Part shown: positions 35,084-42,879 of the stretch, in pieces
How the letters are laid out: each line of letters begins with the position of its first letter
Numbering within the stretch: position 1 is the stretch's first letter
DNA from: Nitrobacter sp051535235
Lineage (GTDB): Bacteria > Pseudomonadota > Alphaproteobacteria > Rhizobiales > Xanthobacteraceae
Length of the DNA stretch: 64,000 bases
Reading direction: 5' to 3'
Assembly (NCBI RefSeq): GCF_051535235.1
Contig: NZ_JBPPLZ010000006.1
Location: 124,001 to 188,000, forward strand
Notes under the pieces: generated by a model
Told to the model about the DNA's origin: nothing
Database searches by the model: none
What the model saw: only the letters and a program-made list of their open reading frames with translations
Program-made: the position numbers and the translations under genes

Positions 35084-35203
35084 TTCACCCTCCCCTGGAG
35101 GGTGTGGCTTCACCCCAACCCGGCTCGCATCTCGCTTCGCTCAATGCTCGCCTACCCACGAGCGAGCTTTGCTCGTCTCGGACCCCTCCAGGGGAAGGTG
35201 AAG
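35084..35203. repeat. 120-bp inverted-repeat element between murD and ftsW
   Basis: TTCACCCTCCCCTGGAGGG at the left and CCTCCAGGGGAAGGTGAA at the right are inverted copies of each other, about 80 bp apart. Between them is a second palindromic part with GCTCG...CGAGC units (CGAGCGAGCTTTGCTCG). Typical of miniature intergenic elements; no coding potential. Confidence 0.7.
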
Positions 35204-35272
35204 AAGATCTTCCGCTGGAAGGCATGGATTGCTCCTGAAACGGGATCGCTCCCGAAAACTTGTCCTGTTTCC

Positions 35273-35287
35273 TTAACCTCCCGGTAA
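35273..35287. promoter_or_regulatory. CtrA-like site upstream of ftsW
   Basis: TTAA-N7-GTAA, one base from the CtrA full-site consensus TTAA-N7-TTAA, 46 bp upstream of the ftsW ATG and outside the repeat element. CtrA controls division genes in several alphaproteobacteria, but a single imperfect match can arise by chance. Confidence 0.3.
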
Positions 35288-35333
35288 TCACGATCGGGGA
35301 CCAATGGCGTGATCTCCGCCCGCAGGATCCGCC

Positions 35334-36485
35334 ATGATTTCACGCGAACAACGCACGCCGCTCTCGGAATGGTGGTGGACTGTGGACCGGTGGCTGCTGG
35401 CGGCCATGATCCTTCTGATGCTGACGGGCGTGGTGCTGTCGCTGGCGGCCAGTCCCTCGGTCGCGACCCGGATCGGGCTTGATCCGTTCCACTTCTTTCA
35501 TCGCCATGTCTTGTTTCTGCTGCCCTCGATCGTCGTGATGGTCGGCGTGTCGTTCCTGTCGCCGCGCCAGATCCGCCGCTCGGCGCTGATCGTCTTCGCG
35601 CTCAGCATCGTGCTGATCGTGGCCACGCTCGCGTTCGGCCCGGAGGTCAAGGGCGCGAAACGCTGGATCACGATCCTCGGCGTCAACATCCAGGCCTCGG
35701 AATCCGCAAAACCCGCTTTCGTCGTGTTGGCGGCGTGGCTGTTCTCGGAGTCCGCGCGAAAGCCCGAGATGCCCGCGACCTCGATGGCGCTGACGCTGCT
35801 ATTGGGGCTCGTCACCCTTTTGGTGCTGGAGCCGGATTTCGGCCAGACCATGCTGATCCTGATGGTGTGGGGCGCGCTGTTCTTCATCGCAGGCATGCGC
35901 ATCGTCTGGGTGTTCGGTCTCGCAGGCACCGCGATCGCCGGATTGTTCGCCGCCTATATGCTGGTTCCCCACGTCGCAGCCCGCATCCAGCGCTTCATGG
36001 ATCCGGCTTCCGGCGATACCTTCCAGGTCGATACCGCGATGGACGCTTTCGCCAACGGCGGCTGGTTCGGCCTTGGCCCCGGCGAGGGCATCGCCAAGCG
36101 GAGCCTTCCGGACAGTCATACCGATTTCGTGTTCGCGGTCGGCGCCGAGGAGTTCGGCATCATCATGTGCCTTGCGCTGCTGGCACTGTTCACCTTCATC
36201 GTCATGCGCACCCTGTCGCGCGCCTATGCATCGGAGGATCTGTTCTCGCGCTTCGCCGCGTCCGGGCTCGCGATCATGTTCGGCGTGCAGGCCGCCATCA
36301 ACATGGCGGTCAACCTGCATCTGATCCCCGCCAAGGGTATGACGCTGCCGTTCATTTCCTACGGCGGCTCGTCGATGGTCTCGCTCGCTTACGGCGTCGG
36401 CCTGATGCTGGCGCTGACGCGGCAGAGGCCGCGCACGGAAATGGAATCGATCGGTGAGGCCACCGCCGCCGCGAGTTATGCTTAG
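35334..36485 (+). CDS. ftsW: Septal peptidoglycan glycosyltransferase FtsW
   Basis: A 383-residue SEDS-family polymerase that works with FtsI at the septum. About ten helices; conserved points include FGPEVKGAKRWITILGVNIQASESAKPAFVVLAAWL (family signature with the catalytic-region loop), LVLEPDFGQTMLI, GGWFGLGPGEGIAKRSLPDSHTDFVFAVGAEEFG and the C-terminal LPFISYGGSSMVSLAYGVG. The ATG at 35334 follows the repeat-bearing spacer; murD is 257 bp upstream, so ftsW may have its own promoter. Confidence 0.96.
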   Translation: MISREQRTPLSEWWWTVDRWLLAAMILLMLTGVVLSLAASPSVATRIGLDPFHFFHRHVLFLLPSIVVMVGVSFLSPRQIRRSALIVFALSIVLIVATLAFGPEVKGAKRWITILGVNIQASESAKPAFVVLAAWLFSESARKPEMPATSMALTLLLGLVTLLVLEPDFGQTMLILMVWGALFFIAGMRIVWVFGLAGTAIAGLFAAYMLVPHVAARIQRFMDPASGDTFQVDTAMDAFANGGWFGLGPGEGIAKRSLPDSHTDFVFAVGAEEFGIIMCLALLALFTFIVMRTLSRAYASEDLFSRFAASGLAIMFGVQAAINMAVNLHLIPAKGMTLPFISYGGSSMVSLAYGVGLMLALTRQRPRTEMESIGEATAAASYA

Positions 36486-36561
36486 ATGGATGTGCGTCCA
36501 CGGCTTGACCGTCATGTCGGGCCATAGCCATTCGAAGAATGGCGTCGCTTTGCTCGTCTAT

Positions 36562-36636
36562 GGTGCCGGGCATTCACGTCTTTCAAGCGTGTGATAAGAA
36601 AAGGCGTGGATGGCCGGGACGAAGCCCGGCCATGAC
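36562..36636. repeat. REP-like element upstream of murG (family shared with 47590-47661)
   Basis: Contains GGGCATTCACGTCTTT, a spacer, then GGCGTGGATGGCCGGGAC and CCCGGCCATGACG, which fold into a hairpin. The same modules recur in the same order at 47590-47661 upstream of bamD (CATCCATGTCTTTGG ... GACGTGGATGGCGGGGACC ... CCCGGCCATGACG). An ATG inside the repeat (36610) is in frame with murG but is unlikely to be the start. Confidence 0.75.
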
Positions 36637-36657
36637 GATGGTGATGGGTCGAATCTT

Positions 36658-37761
36658 GTGACCGAACAACAACCTCTCATCCTGCTCGCCGCCGGGGGCA
36701 CCGGGGGACATCTGTTTCCAGCGGAGGCGCTCGGCGTCGAGTTGATGAAGCGTGGCCTGCGGGTGCGGCTGGTGACGGACTCGCGTGCGTTGCGCTATAG
36801 CGGACTGTTCTCGAAGGATATGACCGACGTGGTGCCGAGCGAGACCGTGCGCGGCCGCTCGCCGCTCGCGCTGGCGCGCACCGGCCTGACGCTCGCGGCC
36901 GGCACGGCGGTCGCGCTCAAGCTGATGCATCGGTTGAAGCCAGCCGCCGTGATCGGCTTTGGCGGCTACCCGACCTTGCCGCCGCTGCTGGCCGCGCGTA
37001 TCGCCGGAATTCCGACATTGATTCACGACGCCAACGCGGTGATGGGCCGCGCCAACCGCTTCCTGTCGCGCCGCGTCAGCGCCATCGCCACCTCGCTGCC
37101 CGGCGTGCTCGCCAGGGAGCCGTCGCTGATCGGCAAGACCACGACGACCGGCACGCCGATGCGGCCGGCGATTCTCGCGGCCGCCGCCGTTGCCTTTGCC
37201 GCGCCCGGTCCGGACGATCCCATCCGCGTTCTCATCGTCGGCGGCAGCCAGGGCGCGCGCGTCATGAGCGACATCGTGCCGGCGGCGATCGAAAAGCTCG
37301 AAGCCGCGCTGCGGCGGCGGCTGGTCCTGACCCAGCAGGTTCGCGACGAGGACATGACGCGGGTCCACGCGGTTTATGACCGGATTGGGATCAACGCCGA
37401 ACTGGCGCCGTTCTTCGCCGACCTGCCGGCGCGGCTGGCTGCGAGCCATGTGATCGTGTCACGCTCCGGCGCAGGCACCGTGGCCGAGCTTGGCGCGATC
37501 GGCCGTCCCTCCATTCTTGTGCCGCTGCCCGGCGCGATCGATCAGGACCAATTCGCCAATGCCGGCGTGCTGGCGGATGCCGGCGGCGCGATCCGCATCG
37601 TGCAGGCGGATTTCACGCCGGAGCGCCTTGCGGCCGAATTGTCCGCGCTGGCCGACGATCCGGCGCGGCTTGCGGCCATGGCGGCGGCGGCGCGCACCGT
37701 GGGCCGGCTTGACGCAGCGGAGCGGCTCGCGGATCTGGTCGTTAAAGTGGCTGGAATCTAG
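36658..37761 (+). CDS. murG: Lipid II synthase MurG
   Basis: A 367-residue membrane-associated glycosyltransferase adding GlcNAc to lipid I. GTG 36658 (VTEQQPLILLAAGGTGGHLFPAEAL) was chosen because the conserved glycine-rich loop follows at once; the upstream in-frame ATG 36610 lies in a repeat element. Other landmarks: VIGFGGYPTLPPLLAA, IHDANAVMGRANRFLSRR, VGGSQGAR, SRSGAGTVAELGAIGRPSILVPLP and DQFANAGVL. A GT-B fold enzyme of normal length. Confidence 0.95.
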   Translation: MTEQQPLILLAAGGTGGHLFPAEALGVELMKRGLRVRLVTDSRALRYSGLFSKDMTDVVPSETVRGRSPLALARTGLTLAAGTAVALKLMHRLKPAAVIGFGGYPTLPPLLAARIAGIPTLIHDANAVMGRANRFLSRRVSAIATSLPGVLAREPSLIGKTTTTGTPMRPAILAAAAVAFAAPGPDDPIRVLIVGGSQGARVMSDIVPAAIEKLEAALRRRLVLTQQVRDEDMTRVHAVYDRIGINAELAPFFADLPARLAASHVIVSRSGAGTVAELGAIGRPSILVPLPGAIDQDQFANAGVLADAGGAIRIVQADFTPERLAAELSALADDPARLAAMAAAARTVGRLDAAERLADLVVKVAGI

Positions 37762-37770
37762 CTGATTCCG

Positions 37771-37874
37771 GCTTGTCATGCCCCGCGAAAGCGAGGCATC
37801 CAGTACGCCGTGCGGGCCGCTGTGAATCGGTGTCGCGGAATACTGGATCGTCCGCTTGGGACGATGACGGCAAG
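37771..37874. repeat. REP-like element between murG and murC
   Basis: A 100-bp non-coding insert with CATGCCCCGCGAAAGCGAGGCATCCAG (short hairpin GCCCCGC/GCGAGGC) followed by an AATACTGGATCGTC module complementary to CATCCAGTA. The composition and hairpins are those of the interspersed intergenic elements in related genomes. It fills almost the entire spacer of 121 bp. Confidence 0.55.
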
Positions 37875-37882
37875 GAATAGAC

Positions 37883-39286
37883 ATGAGACTGCCGCGCGAA
37901 ATCGGCCCCATCCACTTCGTCGGCATCGGCGGCATCGGCATGAGCGGCATCGCCGAGGTGCTGTGCAATCTCGGCTATACCGTGCAGGGCTCGGACGCTT
38001 CCGAGGGCGCTAACGTCAGCCGCCTTCGTGAGAAGGGCATCAATGTCACGGTCGGCCACAAGGCCGGCAACGTGAACGGCGCGGACGTGCTTGTGGTTTC
38101 CACCGCGATCAGGCGCGACAACCCCGAACTGATGGCGGCGCGGGCGCAACGCATTCCGGTCGTGCGCCGCGCGGAAATGCTCGCCGAACTGATGCGGCTG
38201 AAAAGCTGCGTCGCCATCGCCGGCACCCACGGCAAGACCACCACCACGTCGATGGTCGCGGCGCTGCTCGACGCCGGCGATTTCGATCCCACCGTCATCA
38301 ACGGCGGTATCATCAACGCCTATGGCACCAATGCGCGGCTCGGGGCGGGCGAGTGGATGGTGGTGGAAGCCGACGAGAGCGACGGCACGTTCCTGAAGCT
38401 GCCGACCGACGTCGCCATTGTGACCAATGTCGACCCCGAACACCTCGATCACTTCAAGACGTTTGATGCCGTGCAGGACGCGTTCCGCTCGTTCGTGGAG
38501 AACGTGCCGTTTTACGGCTTCGCGGTGATGTGCATCGATCATGCCGTCGTGCAGAGCATGGTCGGCAAGATCGAGGACCGTCGCATCATCACCTACGGCG
38601 AGAACCCGCAGGCCGACGCGCGGCTGGTCGACCTTGTGCCGAACGGCGGCGGCTCGCATTTCAAGGTGGTGTTCCGCAACCGCAAGACCGACGCCGCCCA
38701 CGAGATTTCCGATCTGGTGCTGCCGATGCCCGGCCGCCATAACGCGCTCAACGCCACGGCGGCGATCGCGGTGGCGCATGAACTCGGCATTCCCGACGCG
38801 ACCATCCGCAGCGCCATCGCTGGCTTCGGCGGCGTCAAGAGGCGCTTTACCAAGACCGGCGAGTGGAACGGCGTCACCATTATCGACGACTACGGTCATC
38901 ATCCGGTCGAGATCGCAGCGGTGCTGAAAGCGGCGCGCGAGTCCACCAGCGGCCGGGTCATCGCGGTGGTGCAGCCGCATCGCTACACCCGCCTGCAATC
39001 GCTGTTCGAGGAGTTCTGCACCTGCTTCAACGATGCCGATACCGTTGTCGTCGCCGAGGTCTATCCGGCGGGCGAGGCGCCGATCGAGGGCATCGACCGC
39101 GATCACTTCGTGCTCGGCCTGCGCGCTCACGGGCACCGTCAGGTGGTGCCGTTGCAGGAGTCGGCGGCGCTGCCGGGCGTCGTCGCGGGTCTGGCAAAGC
39201 CTGGCGACTATGTGGTGTGTCTCGGCGCCGGCAACATCACGCAGTGGGCTTACGCGCTGCCGGGTGAACTCAAGGCGCTGGGATGA
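37883..39286 (+). CDS. murC: UDP-MurNAc:L-alanine ligase
   Basis: A 467-residue Mur ligase adding the first L-alanine. The N-terminal HFVGIGGIGMSGIAEVL, the ATP loop AGTHGKTTTTSMVAALL (about residue 114), VVEADESDGTF, NVDPEHLDHF, GVKRRFTKTG and the C-terminal DDYGHHPVEI and QPHRYTRLQ blocks are all present. Starts 8 bp after a repeat element; downstream another element separates it from murB. Confidence 0.97.
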   Translation: MRLPREIGPIHFVGIGGIGMSGIAEVLCNLGYTVQGSDASEGANVSRLREKGINVTVGHKAGNVNGADVLVVSTAIRRDNPELMAARAQRIPVVRRAEMLAELMRLKSCVAIAGTHGKTTTTSMVAALLDAGDFDPTVINGGIINAYGTNARLGAGEWMVVEADESDGTFLKLPTDVAIVTNVDPEHLDHFKTFDAVQDAFRSFVENVPFYGFAVMCIDHAVVQSMVGKIEDRRIITYGENPQADARLVDLVPNGGGSHFKVVFRNRKTDAAHEISDLVLPMPGRHNALNATAAIAVAHELGIPDATIRSAIAGFGGVKRRFTKTGEWNGVTIIDDYGHHPVEIAAVLKAARESTSGRVIAVVQPHRYTRLQSLFEEFCTCFNDADTVVVAEVYPAGEAPIEGIDRDHFVLGLRAHGHRQVVPLQESAALPGVVAGLAKPGDYVVCLGAGNITQWAYALPGELKALG

Positions 39287-39341
39287 GGGGTCTTTCCACA
39301 GCGTTTGTAAAAGGCAGTAAGTTTGCAGCGCGGTTTGGACT

Positions 39342-39451
39342 GCTCTCTCTCCCGCTTGCGGGGGAGAGGTGGAGAGGGGGCTTTTTTCAAACGGATAGCT
39401 TGCGAGAAGGTGCCCCCACCCTAACCCTCCCCCGCAAGCGGGAGAGGGGAC
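39342..39451. repeat. Long inverted-repeat element between murC and murB
   Basis: Left module CTCTCCCGCTTGCGGGGGAG then AGGTGGAGAGGGGG; right module CCCCCACCCTAACCCTCCCC then CGCAAGCGGGAGAGGGG. The left and right arms are inverted copies of about 37 bp separated by about 35 bp, and each arm holds its own CCCGC/GCGGG hairpin. A related but degenerate copy lies at 33489-33652. Confidence 0.8.
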
Positions 39452-39479
39452 AGTCTGCCATTGTAGAGATGTCGTGCGC

Positions 39480-40397
39480 ATGACCTTTCCGGACATCACG
39501 GCAAGACTGAAATCGCAGATGCCAGAGCTGCGCGGGCGGATGCTGGCGAACGAACCGCTCGCGCCGCTGACATGGTTTCGCGTCGGCGGTCCGGCGCAGG
39601 TGCTGTTCACGCCGGCGGACGAGAATGATCTCGCGTATTTCCTGCGGCATCTGCCGGAGGAGATTCCGATCTATTGCATCGGCGTCGGCTCCAACCTGAT
39701 CGTGCGCGACCGCGGCCTGCCGGGCGTGGTGATCCGCCTGTCGGCGCGCGGCTTCGGCGAGATCACGACCGACGGCGAGACGTTGCGCGCCGGCGCTGCC
39801 GCGCTCGACAAGCGCGTCGCCGAAGCTGCGGCCGCGGCTGATATCGGCGGCCTCGAATTCTACTTCGGCATTCCCGGCACCATCGGCGGCGCGCTGCGCA
39901 TGAATGCCGGTGCCAACGGCGCTGAGACCAAAGATGTCATGGTCGAGGCGCGCGCCGTCAGCCGCCGCGGCGACAAGATGACGTTCGACAATGCCGGCAT
40001 GAAGTTCGAATACCGCAACAGCGCGATCTATCCCTCCGTCATCTTCACCGGCGCCACGTTTCGCGGCCGCAAGGCTGCGCCGGAGGCGATCCGCGCGCGC
40101 ATGGACGAGGTGCAGAGCCATCGCGAAACCGTGCAGCCGATCCGCGAGAAGACCGGCGGCTCGACCTTCAAGAATCCGCCGGGGCAGAGCGCATGGAAAC
40201 TGATCGATGCCGCCGGGATGCGCGGTCATCGCGTCGGCGGCGCGCAGGTCTCGGAGATGCACTGCAATTTCCTCATCAATACCGGCGAGGCGACCGCGCG
40301 CGACATCGAGACGCTGGGGGATTTGGTGCGCGCGCAGGTGAAGAAGCAGTCGGGCGTCGACCTGCAATGGGAAATCAAGCGGATCGGGTTAGCATGA
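39480..40397 (+). CDS. murB: UDP-N-acetylenolpyruvoylglucosamine reductase
   Basis: A 305-residue FAD/NADPH enzyme completing UDP-MurNAc. LAPLTWFRVGGPAQVLFTP, the FAD-binding GVGSNLIVRDRGLPGVVI and FYFGIPGTIGGALRMNAGANG are typical; KFEYRNSAIYP, TGGSTFKNPPG and VGGAQVSEMHCNFLIN belong to the substrate and proton-donor regions. ATG 39480 was chosen; an in-frame GTG lies 6 bp upstream. The TGA stop is inside the repeat element that follows. Confidence 0.95.
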   Translation: MTFPDITARLKSQMPELRGRMLANEPLAPLTWFRVGGPAQVLFTPADENDLAYFLRHLPEEIPIYCIGVGSNLIVRDRGLPGVVIRLSARGFGEITTDGETLRAGAAALDKRVAEAAAAADIGGLEFYFGIPGTIGGALRMNAGANGAETKDVMVEARAVSRRGDKMTFDNAGMKFEYRNSAIYPSVIFTGATFRGRKAAPEAIRARMDEVQSHRETVQPIREKTGGSTFKNPPGQSAWKLIDAAGMRGHRVGGAQVSEMHCNFLINTGEATARDIETLGDLVRAQVKKQSGVDLQWEIKRIGLA

Positions 40398-40492
40398 TCC
40401 CGAAAAGTGGAAACCGGTTTTCGGATAAGATCATGCTCAATCAAAAAGATAAGGCTAGAGTCTGGTTCAATGCAGTTGAATCAGACCTAGAG
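40392..40492. repeat. Two-hairpin REP-like element between murB and ddl
   Basis: First hairpin 40392-40436: GCATGATC ... GATCATGC ends with an inner CCGAAAA/TTTTCGG stem. Second hairpin 40461-40485: TCTGGTTCAA - TGCAG - TTGAATCAGA, one mismatch. The murB stop codon lies in the left arm and the ddl ATG is 7 bp beyond the right end. A related copy is at 60606-60690 and a fragment at 47694-47724. Confidence 0.85.
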
Positions 40493-40499
40493 TAGATCG

Positions 40500-41489
40500 A
40501 TGCGCATCACCATCCTTTTCGGGGGCAGCAACAAGGAGCGTCTCGTCTCGGTGGCGAGCGCGCAGGCGCTAAACCGCGCTTTGCCGGACGCGGACCTCTG
40601 GTTCTGGGACGCGCGCGACGATGTCTATAGTGTGTGCTCCGAGGCTCTGCTCGGTCATGCGCGGCCGTTCGAGGACGAGTTCGTGCCCGACGGCACAGGC
40701 GTGGCGCTTGAACGGGCGCTCGACGCGGCGAAGGCCGAAGACCGTCTGCTGGTGCTCGGCCTCCACGGCGGTCGCGCCGAGAACGGCGAATTGCAGGTGA
40801 TGTGCGAACTGCGCGGCATTCCTTTTACAGGGGCCGGCTCGGCCGCCTCGCATCTTGCGTTCGACAAGGTCGCGGCAAAGCGGTTCGCGGCGCTGGCGGG
40901 CGTCAACGTGCCTCCAGGCGTGCCGCTACAGGACATCGACCGCGCATTGGCCGCGCACGGCCGGCTGATCGCTAAACCTGCGCGGGACGGATCGAGCTAC
41001 GGGCTGATCTTCGTCAACGGGACGCAGGACCTCGTAGCCGTGCGCGCCGCGGCGGCGACCGAGGAGTATGTGATCGAGCCGTTTGTATCCGGCGTCGAGG
41101 CGACCTGCGGCGTGCTGGAGCGCGCCGATGGCACGGTCATCGCGCTTCCGCCGGTGGAGATCGTGCCGGCCGAGGGGGCGTTCGACTATGCCGCGAAATA
41201 TCTGGCGGCGGCGACGCAGGAGATCTGCCCCGGGAGGTTCTCGCCCGCGATCGCTGCGCGGATCATGGATGATGCGCTGCGGGCGCATCGCGCGTTGTCC
41301 TGCCGCGGTTATTCCCGCACCGATTTCATCGTGACCGGCGAGGGGCCGGTCTATCTCGAAACCAACACCCTGCCGGGCCTGACCGCGGCCTCTCTCTACC
41401 CCAAGGCGCTTCGTGCGCAGGGGATCGGATTTTCGGATTTCCTGCACGATCAGATCGTGCTGGCCGAAAAGGCCGTCCGCCCGGCTTGA
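40500..41489 (+). CDS. ddl: D-alanine--D-alanine ligase (divergent dcw-type)
   Basis: A 329-residue ATP-grasp enzyme for the D-Ala-D-Ala dipeptide used by MurF. ITILFGGSNKERLVSVASA carries the N-terminal glycine-rich loop and glutamate; LHGGRAENGELQ stands where typical Ddl has HGxxGEDG, so this loop is divergent. KPARDGSSYG, IEPFVSGVEATCG, AFDYAAKY, RTDFIV and LETNTLPGLT preserve the ATP-grasp and catalytic positions. It starts immediately after a repeat. Function is likely conserved given its place, but relatives acting on other substrates cannot be ruled out. Confidence 0.85.
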   Translation: MRITILFGGSNKERLVSVASAQALNRALPDADLWFWDARDDVYSVCSEALLGHARPFEDEFVPDGTGVALERALDAAKAEDRLLVLGLHGGRAENGELQVMCELRGIPFTGAGSAASHLAFDKVAAKRFAALAGVNVPPGVPLQDIDRALAAHGRLIAKPARDGSSYGLIFVNGTQDLVAVRAAAATEEYVIEPFVSGVEATCGVLERADGTVIALPPVEIVPAEGAFDYAAKYLAAATQEICPGRFSPAIAARIMDDALRAHRALSCRGYSRTDFIVTGEGPVYLETNTLPGLTAASLYPKALRAQGIGFSDFLHDQIVLAEKAVRPA

Positions 41490-41859
41490 GGGATTTGGCG
41501 GCACCAACTCGGGAACCGCCGGGGTATTTCGGTCAGCGCAGCCGGCCCGCGTCCAAAAAGCCGCAAGGCATTCTTTTCTCGTATCAAAATGCGCTCTGCC
41601 CGCAGCAGTTTTACCTTTTGTTTACCAGTACGTCCGAAGGTTAACGCTGGCGGCCCATGTGACGCTTGGCTGCCGGGGCGCGAACTGTTGCGGATTTTCC
41701 GCTTCGACGATCGCATCGAGGGAATTGCGGACCTGCCGCGAGGTCGGCGCCCCCGTCCGGCATTGCCAGGTGGTCGCGCGTGTCTCCGATTTGAGATTCC
41801 TGCCTTAGGCGCCGCGAGTTCCAAAGCGGTGCCGGGCGAAACGTTGACGAGCGCGCGCG
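41490..41859. other. 370-bp spacer between ddl and ftsQ
   Basis: Unusually long for a dcw cluster. Open frames crossing it are not conserved in character. It contains an AT-richer patch around 41600-41645 (TTTTACCTTTTGTTTACC ... GGTTAACG) that may hold a promoter for ftsQAZ. No repeat element of the families seen nearby is present. Confidence 0.4.
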
Positions 41860-42879
41860 ATGAAGGGTGGAGGACGTCTCGATCGATCGTTGAGATCGCC
41901 GGGGTCCATATCTGGCCTGACGGGGTCCGGCTTGCTGAAGCAGGCCGACCTGATCAGGCTTGCCGCCAGCGGCGCGGTTATTTTGCTGCGCGAGCAGGTC
42001 GCGAAGCTGAAGCGCGCCCGGGCGGATCGCCTCGATGCGCGCGCCAGGAATCCCAACCGCGCGATTGCCTTTCTGGAGCGCTATGTTCCGCGCCGGCTCG
42101 GCATGGCGCTGACCGTAACCGTCCTCGGCGGCAGCGCGGCGCTCGGCATCATCGCAGGCGGGCATGTTGACGCGGCGATCGGCGCTTTGAGCGACGCGCG
42201 CAATGCACTCGCCAATGCCGCGGGCTTCCGCATCAGTTCGGTCACCGTCAACGGCCGCAAGCAACTGACGCAGGACGAGGTGTTGGCTGTCGGCGGCGTC
42301 AATGGCCGTTCCTCGCTGTTGTTCCTCGATGCGGCCGGCGTGCGCGACAGCCTGAAAGGCGATCCGTGGATCGCGGACGCGACCGTGCTGAAACTTTATC
42401 CCGGCGCGTTGCAGATCGACATCACCGAGCGCCGTCCCTTCGCATTGTGGCAGGAGGACGGCAAGCTGTCGGTGATCGCGGATGACGGTGTCGTGCTCGA
42501 GCCCTACGTCACCCGCCGCTTCGCCTCGCTGCCGCTCGTGGTCGGCAAGGGGGCGGAAACCCGCGCCAAAGATTTCCTCGCCCTGGTCGCGCAATACCCG
42601 GTGGTCAACAACCAGCTCAAGGCTGCGATCCTGGTCGGCGAACGGCGCTGGAATCTGCGCCTCAAGGACGGCCTCGATATCCGCCTTCCGGAGACCGACG
42701 TCGGCCGCGCGCTCGCTGCGCTGGTGAAATACGATATGGAAGACAAGCTGCTGTCGCGCGACATCACCGCCATCGACATGCGGCTGCCCGACCGCATGAC
42801 CGTGCGGCTTTCGGAAGAGGCCGCGAAGGCGCGCGAAGAGCAGTTCAAGAAATCCAGCAAGAAGGCCGGCAGCGCATGA
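41860..42879 (+). CDS. ftsQ: Cell division protein FtsQ
   Basis: A 339-residue bitopic divisome protein. A basic cytoplasmic tail of about 80 residues precedes one helix (LGMALTVTVLGGSAALGIIAGG); then comes the POTRA domain (FRISSVTVNGRKQLTQDEVLAVGGVNG) and FtsQ domain (DPWIADATVLKLYPGALQIDITERRPFALWQ). The C-terminus is Lys-rich (KKSSKKAGSA). Start at ATG 41860 is the first reasonable one. Its stop overlaps ftsA by 4 bp. Confidence 0.92.
   Translation: MKGGGRLDRSLRSPGSISGLTGSGLLKQADLIRLAASGAVILLREQVAKLKRARADRLDARARNPNRAIAFLERYVPRRLGMALTVTVLGGSAALGIIAGGHVDAAIGALSDARNALANAAGFRISSVTVNGRKQLTQDEVLAVGGVNGRSSLLFLDAAGVRDSLKGDPWIADATVLKLYPGALQIDITERRPFALWQEDGKLSVIADDGVVLEPYVTRRFASLPLVVGKGAETRAKDFLALVAQYPVVNNQLKAAILVGERRWNLRLKDGLDIRLPETDVGRALAALVKYDMEDKLLSRDITAIDMRLPDRMTVRLSEEAAKAREEQFKKSSKKAGSA

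Noticed and set aside
33489..39451. CRISPR-like spacing of GC-rich repeats
   Set aside because: The repeats are dispersed palindromic intergenic elements, not regularly spaced direct repeats with unique spacers, and no cas gene is present.
41413..41808. 131-codon frame spanning the ddl 3' end and the spacer
   Set aside because: Overlaps ddl in another frame and its unique part has no conserved features.
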